DNA from: Nitrospinota bacterium
GTDB taxonomy: Bacteria; Nitrospinota_A; UBA7883; JACRLM01
Length of the DNA: 36,701 bases
Assembly (NCBI GenBank): GCA_016235255.1
Contig: JACRLM010000099.1
Coordinates: 1 to 36,701, forward strand
Direction of reading: 5' to 3'
Shown here: positions 6,785-14,388 of the stretch, piece after piece
Layout: every line of letters begins with the position of its first letter
How positions within the stretch are numbered: position 1 is the stretch's first letter
Position numbers and translations under genes: made by a program
The notes under the pieces: generated by a model
Seen by the model: the letters and a program-made list of their open reading frames with translations, nothing else
Told to the model about the DNA's origin: nothing
Database searches by the model: none

Positions 6785-7546
6785 ATGAGAACCGCCGCGC
6801 TTGCGCTAATCCTGTCATCCTTCCTCGCCATATTGTCCGGCTGCGTCACCTATGTGGAGAACATGCGTGCGGCGCCTTCGTTCACCTACGCCTCTGTGGC
6901 GGCGGATGGGATGGCCGTCGGCGGGGTGACTTCATCTTTCACCAATCTGGACGCGCGGCGGGGCGCCGAATACTCCAACCTGCTTTATCATTCGTTCATC
7001 GAGGAACGCAAGGACATTTACGTGCTGGGCCAGCCTGTCACCGAGGGGATGACAGGCCCGCACCTTCTGCGGCAGGCGCTGGATTCATTCAGGGCCAAAG
7101 GATTTGTGGAGAGCGCAACGCTATGGGATATACGCCAGCGGCTGACCGGCGCGCGGTTTTTAATCGTCGCCAGCTTCGCCGGGGACGACACAAGGCGCAA
7201 CCGGGACCTGACCATAGACAAGACAAAGGACAAGAACGACAAGAACAAGGAAATAGAGGTCCGCAAGGCCAGGTACAACGTCCACAGGAGCGTGACGGTG
7301 GACATGGCGATATACGACCTGGCCCTCGGGACAGAAGCCTGGGGCGGGCGGGTGACAAAGTCCCACACGAACACGAAAGAATACTCCCACACGGCGTACA
7401 ACGGATATTTCCCGGCGTTCGGCCCATTGGCGGACTATGAATTCTCGCATGGTGTAAATTATTACCCGGACTCGCCCCGGCTGGACGATCTGCTCCGCCG
7501 CGCCTTCGCCGGATTCGCGGAGAACATGCCCGCGGAGAAGAAATGA
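6785..7546 (+). CDS. Uncharacterised lipoprotein
   Basis: ATG 6785 gives 253 aa with a clear lipoprotein signal: MRTAALALILSSFLAILSGC, lipobox LSGC with Cys20. The mature part has a predicted alpha/beta pattern, a charged KTKDKNDKNKE stretch in the middle, and a Tyr/Gly-rich segment (YNGYFPAFGPLADYEF) near the end. I do not recognise a family. The layout (FLIVASFAG strand, later VTVDMAIYDLALGTEAWGG) is reminiscent of periplasmic lipoproteins with a CsgG/GNA1162-like fold, but this is weak. It starts 25 bp after brnA and may not share its promoter. Destination is the outer or inner membrane from the periplasmic side. Confidence 0.75.
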   Translation: MRTAALALILSSFLAILSGCVTYVENMRAAPSFTYASVAADGMAVGGVTSSFTNLDARRGAEYSNLLYHSFIEERKDIYVLGQPVTEGMTGPHLLRQALDSFRAKGFVESATLWDIRQRLTGARFLIVASFAGDDTRRNRDLTIDKTKDKNDKNKEIEVRKARYNVHRSVTVDMAIYDLALGTEAWGGRVTKSHTNTKEYSHTAYNGYFPAFGPLADYEFSHGVNYYPDSPRLDDLLRRAFAGFAENMPAEKK

Positions 7547-7614
7547 GTGTGTACGCCTCGCAAAGTGAATACCATGTTATGCGCTCCAGCATATAAAGCG
7601 CATGCGGGAGATTA

Positions 7615-8259
7615 ATGAATAAATCATTTAAATACGACACTTCCAGCTTGGCCGACGCCCAATTCGAGCCAGGATCGCGCGGACAGGTATTGAAAAACCT
7701 GCCGGGCATCAAGAAGAAACGCGAGATTGACGGCATTGAGTCGGCGGAACAAGAACGGGTCTTAAATGAGCTTGTCGTCAAGGTCAAAGTAAAACACCGA
7801 TTTACCGCCAGGGACATAAGCAATATGCACAAGGCATGGCTTGGTTCCATCTATGCGTGGGCGGGCAGCTATCGCAACGTGAACATCGGCAAGGGGGGCT
7901 TTTCGTTTGCCGCCGCGCAACACATCCCTCAATTAATGAGGGGGCTGGAAAAAGGTCCACTGAAAAAATATACTCCATGCAATTTCTCCTCAACCGGCGA
8001 AGTGGTCAAGGCTCTCGCTGTGGTCCATACGGAATTGGTGCTTATCCATCCGTTCCGCGAGGGGAACGGAAGATTGGCCCGGATTCTGGCGATATTGATG
8101 GCTTTGCAGGCAGGATTGCCGCCGCTCGATTTCGCCGGAATAAAAGGCAGGATGCGGCAGGAATATTTTGCGGCTGTGAGGGCGGGAGTCTCCAGAAACT
8201 ACAGGCCGATGGAACAAGTCTTCAGATCGGTGATAAGGCTGACGCTTAAAAACGCGTAA
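7615..8259 (+). CDS. Fic-domain protein (AMP-transferase type)
   Basis: ATG 7615 follows GGGAG (7606-7610) and gives 214 aa. The Fic signature HPFREGNGRLAR is complete at residues 145-156, with catalytic His145 and the nucleotide-binding loop GNGR. Upstream, AWLGSIYAWAGSYRNVNIGKGGF and later MALQAGLPPLDF match the Fic/Doc 'cell filamentation' subgroup. Such enzymes usually transfer AMP from ATP to Ser/Thr/Tyr of target proteins. I see no (S/T)xxxE(G/N) inhibitory helix within the protein itself, so a separate inhibitor would be expected. A candidate is the convergent small gene at 8345-8533. Target unknown. Confidence 0.9.
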   Translation: MNKSFKYDTSSLADAQFEPGSRGQVLKNLPGIKKKREIDGIESAEQERVLNELVVKVKVKHRFTARDISNMHKAWLGSIYAWAGSYRNVNIGKGGFSFAAAQHIPQLMRGLEKGPLKKYTPCNFSSTGEVVKALAVVHTELVLIHPFREGNGRLARILAILMALQAGLPPLDFAGIKGRMRQEYFAAVRAGVSRNYRPMEQVFRSVIRLTLKNA

Positions 8260-8344
8260 GGTAACCTTGCCGGACGTGAAACCCGGTGTCCATCAATGGG
8301 CTTTGATTCTAAGGGTATTTCCGTTCCGGATGGCCGCGTGAAAA

Positions 8345-8533
8345 CTATTTTTCCAATTTACCGGCTTTGCTGTATGTTGCTTTTACTGCTGTTTTTCGGC
8401 CGGTTGATGTCCTGGGAATAATCCGGACACCCTCTATAGCCGAGGAAGAGGCGATGGACTGAAACAGCATCTCCTTGCGCTGGTCAGGATTCCGCAAGTA
8501 AGGATTCGCCTTCAAAATAGTTTTGTCTGACAT
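8345..8533 (-). CDS. Small protein with Fic-inhibitor-like SSAIEG motif
   Basis: ATG at 8533 gives 62 aa starting MSDKTILKANPYLRN. It contains SSSAIEGVR: Ser30, three residues, Glu34, Gly35, the (S/T)xxxE(G/N) pattern by which VbhA-type antitoxins and class II Fic N-terminal helices block ATP binding in the Fic pocket. The gene is convergent with the Fic gene and ends 85 bp from it. The start is chosen because TATAAT (8545-8540, minus strand) ends exactly 6 nt before the ATG, as in other leaderless genes here. An upstream in-frame ATG at 8626 would give 93 aa but overlaps the polA start and has no RBS. The tail is basic (RKTAVKATYSKAGKLEK). Antitoxin function is inferred. Confidence 0.6.
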   Translation of the reverse strand: MSDKTILKANPYLRNPDQRKEMLFQSIASSSAIEGVRIIPRTSTGRKTAVKATYSKAGKLEK

Positions 8534-8539
8534 GGCCGT

Positions 8540-8545
8540 ATTATA
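8540..8545 (-). promoter_or_regulatory. -10 box of the small SSAIEG gene
   Basis: On the minus strand TATAAT is followed by ACGGCC and then the ATG at 8533, with no Shine-Dalgarno. There is no good -35 at 17 nt. The distance matches a transcript beginning at or next to the start codon. Confidence 0.45.
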
Positions 8546-8624
8546 TACCAGAGAACTTGCCAGATGAGCCTTTTTAACCAAATCACCGCCCCCTTCCTCC
8601 CTCAAATCTGTTAAATTCTCCCAC

Positions 8625-11297
8625 ATGGGAGACAGACCGGTTTTTTACATCATAGACGGCGCGGGATATTTCTATCGCGCCTATTTCGCCATAAAACAGC
8701 GGCTGGCCACAGCCTCCGGCCTTCCCACGAACGCGGTTTACGGCTATGCCATGATGCTAAAGAAGATCGTCCGGGAGAAAAATCCGGACTACCTGGTGAT
8801 CGCCCTGGACAGCCGCGAAAAAACCTTCCGGCACGAAATGTACACCGAGTACAAGGCCCACAGGCCCGAAATGCCGGACGACCTTTCCGCCCAGCTTCCG
8901 TACATTGACAGGCTCATCGAGGGCTTTAACATCCCATCCATACGCATGCCCGGCTGGGAGGCGGACGACATCATCGGCACGCTGGCGCAAAAGGGGGCGG
9001 CGGCGGGGCTGGAGGTGGTGATCGTCACCTCGGACAAGGACATGACCCAGCTTGTGCGCCCCGGCGTCACCATTTACGACTCGATGAAGGACAGGGTGAT
9101 CGGTGAGGCGGAGGTGATCGAAAAGTTCGGCGTGCCCCCGGGCAAGGTGGTGGACGTGCTCGGCCTGATGGGGGACACCTCCGACAATATTCCCGGCGTG
9201 CCGGGGGTGGGGGAGAAGACCGCCACCGCCCTTGTCCGGCAATACGGTTCCGTGGAGGGTGTGTTAAACGCCGCAGGGAAGACAGGGAAGAAAAAGCTGG
9301 ACGAGAACCTGAAGGAATACGCGGATCAGGCGCGCCTTTCAAAACAGCTTGCCACCATCGCCTTGGACGCACCATTCGAGTTTGCGCCGGAAAGCTGGAA
9401 ATACCATGAGCCGGACATTGAAAAGCTGCGCGCGTTGTATGGCGAGCTGGAGTTCACCTCACTTCTAAAGGAGATCGAGCCGGAAAAGCCGAGGCCTAAG
9501 CGCGATTACACATGCGTCCTGGATAACGCTGCTTTCGCCGCGATGATAAAGGAGATGGAAGGTTCCGGCGGTTTCGCGGTGGACACGGAGACCACTTCCA
9601 CAGATCCGATGAGCGCCACTCTCGTTGGCGTGAGCTTTTGCGCGAAAGAGGGTTTTGCGTATTATCTTCCATTGCGGCACAGCTACGATGGAGCGCCGCA
9701 ACAGCTTGCCTTGGAGCATATAAAACCTGCGCTCAAGACCTTGCTGGAAAACGCAAACATCCCAAAGTACGGCCACAACATCAAGTACGACATGATAGTC
9801 CTGGCCAACGAGGGGATATATGTGAATCCCATCGGGATGGACACCATGGCCGCCTCATACCTGCTCAATCCCGGCGGGCGGCATTCGCTTTCCACGGTGT
9901 CGGCGGAAAGGCTCGGCGAGAAGATGATCGAATATGCCGAAGTGTGCGGCTCCGGCGCCAAACAGATAACCTTCGACAAGGTGGATGTCCTCCGCGCCAC
10001 CGAATACTCCGCCGAGGACGCGGACATGACCATGCGGCTGGCTGGATTATTGCGTCCGGAGTTGGAGCGCGAACGGCTTTTAAAGCTGATGGACGAGGTG
10101 GAGACGCCGCTGATCCAGGTGCTTATGGACATGGAGATGGAGGGGGTGATGGTGGACTCGGCGGCCCTTGCCGGGCTGTCCGTGACGCTGGGGGACGACA
10201 TAAAATATTTCGAGGAGAAAATCCGCGCCGCCGCCGGGGAGGATTTCAACCCGAACTCGCCCAAACAGCTTGGCGAACTGCTTTTCGAAAAGTTCAAACT
10301 CCCCGGGGCGAAAAAGACCAAGACCGGATATTCCACCGATCAGGACACGCTCGAAGAACTTTCGGCGCTCCATCCGTTGCCGGGGCTGGTGGTGGAATAC
10401 CGCCAGTTGGCGAAGCTGAAAAGCACATACGTGGACGCGCTGCCCCGGATGATTAACAAACGGACGGGGCGGATACACACATCGTTCAACCAGACTGTGG
10501 CGGCGACAGGGCGGCTGTCATCGTCGGACCCGAACCTGCAGAACATACCGATACGCACAGAGGCGGGGAAGAAGATACGCGCGGCGTTCATCGCGCCGGA
10601 GGGGAGGGTGATAGTCTCCGCGGACTATTCGCAGATAGAGCTTAGGCTGCTGGCGCATTTTTCGGGCGAGGCGGGATTGATAGAGTCGTTCCGGCATGGG
10701 GAGGATGTGCATGCGCGCACGGCGGCGGAGATTTTCGGGGTGGCGCAGGGATTTGTGACCACCGATATGCGGCGCGTGGCGAAGACGGTGAATTTCGGCG
10801 TGATCTACGGCCAGACGTCGTTCGGCCTTGCCAGGGAACTGAAGATACCCAAGGGAGAAGCGCAACGGTACATAGACGGATACTTCAAAAGGCTCCCGGC
10901 GGTGCGGCGGTATATGGACGAGCTTGTGAATAACGCGAGAAAGACCGGATATGTGGAGACGATCCTTGGGCGGCGCCGCAAACTGCCGGATATCAATTCA
11001 ACCAACCGCGCCGTGCGCCAGTTCGCCGAGCGCAACGCCGTGAACACCCCCATGCAGGGGAGCGCGGCGGACATCATCAAGCTTGCGATGATCGCGGTCC
11101 ACAAAGAGCTTGCCGATGGCGAATACGCCTCGCGGATGATTCTGCAGGTGCACGACGAACTAGTGTTCGAATGCCCGGAGAATGAATCGGCGAAACTATG
11201 CGCGATGGTGAAGGAAAAGATGGAAGGGGCGGTAACTCTTTCGATCCCGCTGACGGTGGAAGTGAAACAGGGGAAGAACTGGGGCGAGGCGCATTGA
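8625..11297 (+). CDS. polA: DNA polymerase I with 5' nuclease and proofreading domains
   Basis: An 890-aa full-length PolA. Residues ~1-290 are the 5'-3' flap nuclease (IIDGAGYFYRAYFA, GWEADDIIGTLA, TSDKDMTQL, GVPGVGEKTA). Residues ~305-480 are the 3'-5' exonuclease with an intact DEDDy set: D320 and E322 in VDTETTS, GHNIKYDMI, and YSAEDAD. The polymerase part has motif A DYSQIELR (667-674), motif B RRVAKTVNFGVIYG, and motif C QVHDE (841-845, catalytic D844). It fills gaps and removes primers. Retention of proofreading distinguishes it from PolA of several phyla where this domain is dead. ATG 8625 lacks a strong SD. Confidence 0.97.
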   Translation: MGDRPVFYIIDGAGYFYRAYFAIKQRLATASGLPTNAVYGYAMMLKKIVREKNPDYLVIALDSREKTFRHEMYTEYKAHRPEMPDDLSAQLPYIDRLIEGFNIPSIRMPGWEADDIIGTLAQKGAAAGLEVVIVTSDKDMTQLVRPGVTIYDSMKDRVIGEAEVIEKFGVPPGKVVDVLGLMGDTSDNIPGVPGVGEKTATALVRQYGSVEGVLNAAGKTGKKKLDENLKEYADQARLSKQLATIALDAPFEFAPESWKYHEPDIEKLRALYGELEFTSLLKEIEPEKPRPKRDYTCVLDNAAFAAMIKEMEGSGGFAVDTETTSTDPMSATLVGVSFCAKEGFAYYLPLRHSYDGAPQQLALEHIKPALKTLLENANIPKYGHNIKYDMIVLANEGIYVNPIGMDTMAASYLLNPGGRHSLSTVSAERLGEKMIEYAEVCGSGAKQITFDKVDVLRATEYSAEDADMTMRLAGLLRPELERERLLKLMDEVETPLIQVLMDMEMEGVMVDSAALAGLSVTLGDDIKYFEEKIRAAAGEDFNPNSPKQLGELLFEKFKLPGAKKTKTGYSTDQDTLEELSALHPLPGLVVEYRQLAKLKSTYVDALPRMINKRTGRIHTSFNQTVAATGRLSSSDPNLQNIPIRTEAGKKIRAAFIAPEGRVIVSADYSQIELRLLAHFSGEAGLIESFRHGEDVHARTAAEIFGVAQGFVTTDMRRVAKTVNFGVIYGQTSFGLARELKIPKGEAQRYIDGYFKRLPAVRRYMDELVNNARKTGYVETILGRRRKLPDINSTNRAVRQFAERNAVNTPMQGSAADIIKLAMIAVHKELADGEYASRMILQVHDELVFECPENESAKLCAMVKEKMEGAVTLSIPLTVEVKQGKNWGEAH

Positions 11298-11404
11298 CCG
11301 CCTTTCGCATCGCCGGCATCCTGACGGCAATTCACTTCGTTCCATAGCGGCCTTTCCATGCGCCACAACGCACCGCATAGCAGCTAAATGCACTCCAATA
11401 TAGC

Positions 11405-11433
11405 TTGCATTTATCCGGCAATTAGCCCATAAT
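11405..11433 (+). promoter_or_regulatory. hicAB promoter, predicted leaderless
   Basis: TTGCAT (11405-11410), 17 nt, CATAAT (11428-11433), then six bases GCCTTT and the hicA ATG at 11440. No Shine-Dalgarno is present. The -35 begins 35 nt before the ATG, so transcription should start at or beside the A of ATG. Confidence 0.65.
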
Positions 11434-11439
11434 GCCTTT

Positions 11440-11691
11440 ATGAGCGCCAGGGAGAAGCTTGTCCGCCGGATGAAGTCCATCCCGGCCGATTTTACATTCG
11501 ATGAATTGCCAAGGGTGTTCCAGCGGGCCGGTTTTGAATTGGAGCAACGGGGAGGCTCGCACTGTTATTTTATTAACGCGGCCGGAGACATATTCCACAC
11601 CTGGCGCACACATGGCCGGGCGGAAAACAGGATGCCCCGAAGCGACGTCCGGGCCGCTGTCAAGTTTTTGGAGCAAAGGAGGTTGATATGA
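11440..11691 (+). CDS. hicA: HicA-family mRNA interferase toxin
   Basis: An 83-aa protein. SIPADFTFDELPRVFQRAGFELEQRGGSH is the HicA double-stranded RNA-binding-like fold with catalytic His41 in GGSH, followed by the strand pair and a C-terminal helix DVRAAVKFLEQR. HicA cleaves mRNA and tmRNA independently of translating ribosomes. Its stop overlaps the hicB start in ATGA, so the two are translationally coupled. It lies 142 bp after polA, in an intergenic stretch that holds only its promoter. Confidence 0.88.
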   Translation: MSAREKLVRRMKSIPADFTFDELPRVFQRAGFELEQRGGSHCYFINAAGDIFHTWRTHGRAENRMPRSDVRAAVKFLEQRRLI

Positions 11692-12104
11692 GCGGATTGC
11701 TGCTCCACAAGGGGTATAGCGGCACTGTTGAGCCGGACCTGGAGGAGGGAGACCTGCGCGGCGAAGCGCTGTTTATAACCGACGCTCTGACCTACCGTGG
11801 CCGCACCATAAAAGAGCTGACAACCGCTTTCCGCTCCACGGTGGACGGATATATGGAACTATGCGCGGAACGGGGAATCGAGCCTAAAAAGCCGTTAAGC
11901 GGCACTGTCACCATAAGGATCGGGGAGGAGCTTCACCGCGCCGCCGCTTTGGAAGCGGCCAACACCGGCAAGACCATCAATCAGTTGGTCACAAAGGCTT
12001 TGGCCTCCAGCCTGAACGTTCATTTCGAGCAACGATCACGTGGCCGACAGAAACGGGCAGTTACGCCGGAAAATAAGGCCGGGGCCAGACGGCCAAGCGT
12101 GTAG
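11688..12104 (+). CDS. hicB: HicB-family antitoxin
   Basis: A 138-aa protein. The N-terminal partial RNase H-like fold (HKGYSGTVEPDLEEGDLRGEAL, ITDALTYRGRTIKELTTAF, TVDGYMELCAERG) is the HicA-binding half. The C-terminal half has an Arc/CopG-type ribbon-helix-helix (GTVTIRIGEELHRAAALEA, NQLVTKALASSL). The last ~25 residues are basic and probably disordered. It neutralises HicA and represses the operon. The start codon overlaps the hicA stop. Confidence 0.88.
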   Translation: MSGLLLHKGYSGTVEPDLEEGDLRGEALFITDALTYRGRTIKELTTAFRSTVDGYMELCAERGIEPKKPLSGTVTIRIGEELHRAAALEAANTGKTINQLVTKALASSLNVHFEQRSRGRQKRAVTPENKAGARRPSV

Positions 12105-12130
12105 CTGATATTGCCTTTCTAAAGTTTTCT

Positions 12131-12165
12131 TTGACATAAACCGATAGTGTACATATAATGTAGAC
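12131..12165 (+). promoter_or_regulatory. higBA promoter and operator, predicted leaderless
   Basis: TTGACA (12131-12136), 17 nt, TATAAT (12154-12159) is a perfect sigma-70 promoter. Six bases separate the -10 from the higB ATG at 12166. GTGTACAT (12147-12154) and ATGTAGAC (12158-12165) form an inverted repeat with one mismatch over the -10, a likely HigA operator. No Shine-Dalgarno exists for higB. Confidence 0.8.
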
Positions 12166-12462
12166 ATGCGGATCATATCCCGGAAAAGTTTAAAAGAATT
12201 TTGGGAAAGATACCCGGATGCCGAACCAAGTCTTACAAAATGGTACAAGGTGGCCCAAGGGGCCAAATGGGAGAGCTTGCAGGATGTAAGAATGACGTTT
12301 TCCAGCGCGGATATGGTGAAGACGGGTAACGGAAAGAACGTCTTGGTGTTCAACATCGGCGGTAATAACTACCGTCTTATTGCGGCGAAATCCGGGAACA
12401 TATTATTCATCCTGCATGTCTTGACCCACAAGGAATACGACACAGATAAATGGAAAAGGTAA
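12166..12462 (+). CDS. higB: HigB-family ribonuclease toxin
   Basis: A 98-aa protein. MRIISRKSLKEFWERYPDAEPSLTKWYK, VFNIGGNNYRLIAAKS and HVLTHKEYDTDKWKR match E. coli-type HigB (RelE superfamily), a ribosome-dependent mRNA endonuclease. Basic residues near the C-terminus (His, Lys, Arg around HVLTHKEYDTDKW) form the active region in the family. Toxin-first gene order is typical of hig loci. The start codon lies where transcription should begin, so translation is probably from a leaderless mRNA. Confidence 0.92.
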   Translation: MRIISRKSLKEFWERYPDAEPSLTKWYKVAQGAKWESLQDVRMTFSSADMVKTGNGKNVLVFNIGGNNYRLIAAKSGNILFILHVLTHKEYDTDKWKR

Positions 12463-12464
12463 TT

Positions 12465-12881
12465 ATGCAAACACAGGAACTGGTCTTCAAAAAGCTTCCG
12501 ATAACATACAAAGGGCTGGCGGGCATAATCATGCCAAGGCCGGTACATGACGAAGATGATTATGACGCCATGGTGGAGATGGCGGACTGCCTGGCGGGCC
12601 ATGACTTGAGCGCCGATCAGGAAGAATACCTGGACGTCATCGCCAGATTTATATCGGACTATGAACAAAAGGCGCATGGGATTGATGATTCGGGTGTTTC
12701 ACCTTTGGAGATGTTAAAGTTCCTCCTGGAGGAAAACCAGATGAACGGATCCGATCTTGGCCGCCTTTTGGGGTCAAGGACGCTTGGCCCGGCAATCCTT
12801 AGTGGAGACCGCCAGTTGAGCAAGGCGCATATCAGGATTCTGGCCGAATATTTCAAGGTGGAGGCCGGTTTGTTTTTATAA
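12465..12881 (+). CDS. higA: HigA-family HTH antitoxin
   Basis: ATG 12465 is preceded by GGAAAAGG (12452-12459) and starts two bases after the higB stop, giving 138 aa; an upstream ATG at 12450 overlaps higB and is less likely. The N-terminal half (YDAMVEMADCLAG, EEYLDVIARFISDYEQ) and C-terminal helix-turn-helix (MNGSDLGRLLGSRTLGPAILSGDRQLSKAHIRILAEYF) match the E. coli HigA (YgjM) type. It binds HigB and the operator at 12147-12165. Confidence 0.92.
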   Translation: MQTQELVFKKLPITYKGLAGIIMPRPVHDEDDYDAMVEMADCLAGHDLSADQEEYLDVIARFISDYEQKAHGIDDSGVSPLEMLKFLLEENQMNGSDLGRLLGSRTLGPAILSGDRQLSKAHIRILAEYFKVEAGLFL

Positions 12882-13020
12882 GTGAGCCGCGCCGCCTGCC
12901 AGCCAATTTAATTTGCCAAAATATTCCAAACCAGTTATTCTACAAGGAAAGCCCGCTATAAAGGACTCTCCATGCAGACCTGCGCCGGCTAAATGAATGA
13001 ATACAATAAGGTAGTTATAA

Positions 13021-14211
13021 ATGACCCCATCCACCAGCGACACTTTGCGTGACGTGCAGTTGCCACCCCTCACAATCCGCAGCCATCATCCCGATTCCAA
13101 AAGGGTGATCACGCTGGAAATGCCGGTGATAAACGGCGGCATGGGAGTGGGCGTCACCGGGCCGGAGCTGGCGGCGGCCATCACAAACGAGGGGGGTGGG
13201 GGAGTGCTCACGGGCGTTGCGCTCGGTTATCCTTTCCAGACGATCCTGGGCAAATATCTGGACGAGGATATGTATGAGGCCAACAGGCTGGCGCTTCTGG
13301 AATGGATCGCGGACACTAAAAAGAAATGCAACGGCGGATTCGTCGGTGTGAACATAATGGTGGCGGTTCACGATTTCAAGGACTTGGCGTATAACGCGGC
13401 CAAGGCTGGGGTGGATTTGATTGTGGCGGGCGCCGGGCTTCCCATGGGGTTGCCGGACATCGTTTCCAAATTCCCGGACACGATGATCGCCCCGATAATA
13501 TCCTCCGTGAAGGCGGCGCGGGTGATGGTGCGCCGCTGGCTTTCGCGCAACAGGCCGCCGGACGCCATAGTTTACGAGTCGATCCATCATTCCGGCGGGC
13601 ATCAGGGGGCGGACCTGGCGGAGATAAACGCCGGGGAACACCAGCCGCAGGATGTCATACGCGGAACACGCCAGTTGCTCGACGAAAACGGGCTTCATGA
13701 CGTTCCGGTGATCGCCGCCGGTGGCGTGTGGGACAAGGCGGACATTCTAAAATACCTTTCCTGGGGCGCGCAGGGGGTGCAGATGTCCTCCCGGTTTCTC
13801 ATCACCGAAGAGTGCGGCGCTGAATTCGGCGGCATAAAGCTTTTCAAGAAGCTTTATATCGAGAACGCCAAGCCGACCATACTGGAACGCAGCCCGGCGG
13901 GCCTGCCGGGAAGGGCCATCGAGACGCCATTTTCCAAGCGGTTCTCATGGGCGAACGCCTTTGTGGAAAACGAGGAGCATGACTGCCCGTCGGCCTGCCT
14001 TGCTTCATGCGAGAAAAAGAGCTCCATCTACTGCATATTGAGCCATCTGACCGAAGCTCTGCGGGACAATTACGAGGAAGGGCTTTTCTTCGCCGGGTCC
14101 AACGTTGGCAAACCGGGGATTATCAAGGAAATCCTGTCGGTCAAGGAGGTTATGAGCAGGCTTCGCTATGGCGAACCGGCCGCCATCACCGCCTCCGCGG
14201 GGGCCATGTAG
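13021..14211 (+). CDS. Nitronate monooxygenase family FMN protein
   Basis: A 396-aa TIM-barrel flavoprotein of the 2-nitropropane dioxygenase/nitronate monooxygenase family. Marks: PVINGGMGVGVTGPELAAA at the N-terminus, VGVNIMVA, the motif region HHSGGHQGADL where the family has GGHRG, VPVIAAGGVWDKADI for the FMN phosphate, and GAQGVQMSSRFL. The C-terminal part has CPSACLASC then YC, a cysteine pattern I recall from the H. pylori-type subgroup. Family members oxidise alkyl nitronates such as propionate 3-nitronate; a FabK-like enoyl-ACP reductase role is less likely given the C-terminal Cys segment. It stands alone. The 139 bp upstream show no clear regulatory site. Confidence 0.85.
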   Translation: MTPSTSDTLRDVQLPPLTIRSHHPDSKRVITLEMPVINGGMGVGVTGPELAAAITNEGGGGVLTGVALGYPFQTILGKYLDEDMYEANRLALLEWIADTKKKCNGGFVGVNIMVAVHDFKDLAYNAAKAGVDLIVAGAGLPMGLPDIVSKFPDTMIAPIISSVKAARVMVRRWLSRNRPPDAIVYESIHHSGGHQGADLAEINAGEHQPQDVIRGTRQLLDENGLHDVPVIAAGGVWDKADILKYLSWGAQGVQMSSRFLITEECGAEFGGIKLFKKLYIENAKPTILERSPAGLPGRAIETPFSKRFSWANAFVENEEHDCPSACLASCEKKSSIYCILSHLTEALRDNYEEGLFFAGSNVGKPGIIKEILSVKEVMSRLRYGEPAAITASAGAM

Positions 14212-14214
14212 CTT

Positions 14215-14260
14215 GTAGCGCCGCCATTCTGGCGGCATGCCGGAGGGACGCTGGCGCTAC
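14215..14260. repeat. Dispersed palindromic repeat, GTAGCGCC type
   Basis: GTAGCGCC (14215-14222) and GGCGCTAC (14253-14260) bound a 46-bp element with an inner GCCGCC/GGCGGC hairpin. A 47-bp relative lies at 18758-18804 (GTAGCGCC ... GGCGTTAC). It follows the nitronate monooxygenase stop immediately. It looks like a REP-type element. Confidence 0.6.
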
Positions 14261-14388
14261 GGTAAAATTCATCTTTTCCACGCCAGACTATTGAAATCGG
14301 CCCGGTTTTCTGGTTTACTTCTACTTTTACGGCGGCCCTGCCGCCTTGTCATGGGGTGTCTGTCTAACCTGGTGGAAAGAAAGAAAAT

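Noticed and set aside
8534..8626. Longer start (ATG 8626) for the SSAIEG protein
   Set aside because: No Shine-Dalgarno, start overlaps the polA ATG, and a TATAAT lies just before the ATG at 8533, which explains the shorter form.
13015..13698. Antisense frame of 227 codons over the nitronate monooxygenase gene
   Set aside because: The sense product is a clear FMN enzyme; the antisense frame lacks RBS and domain signs.
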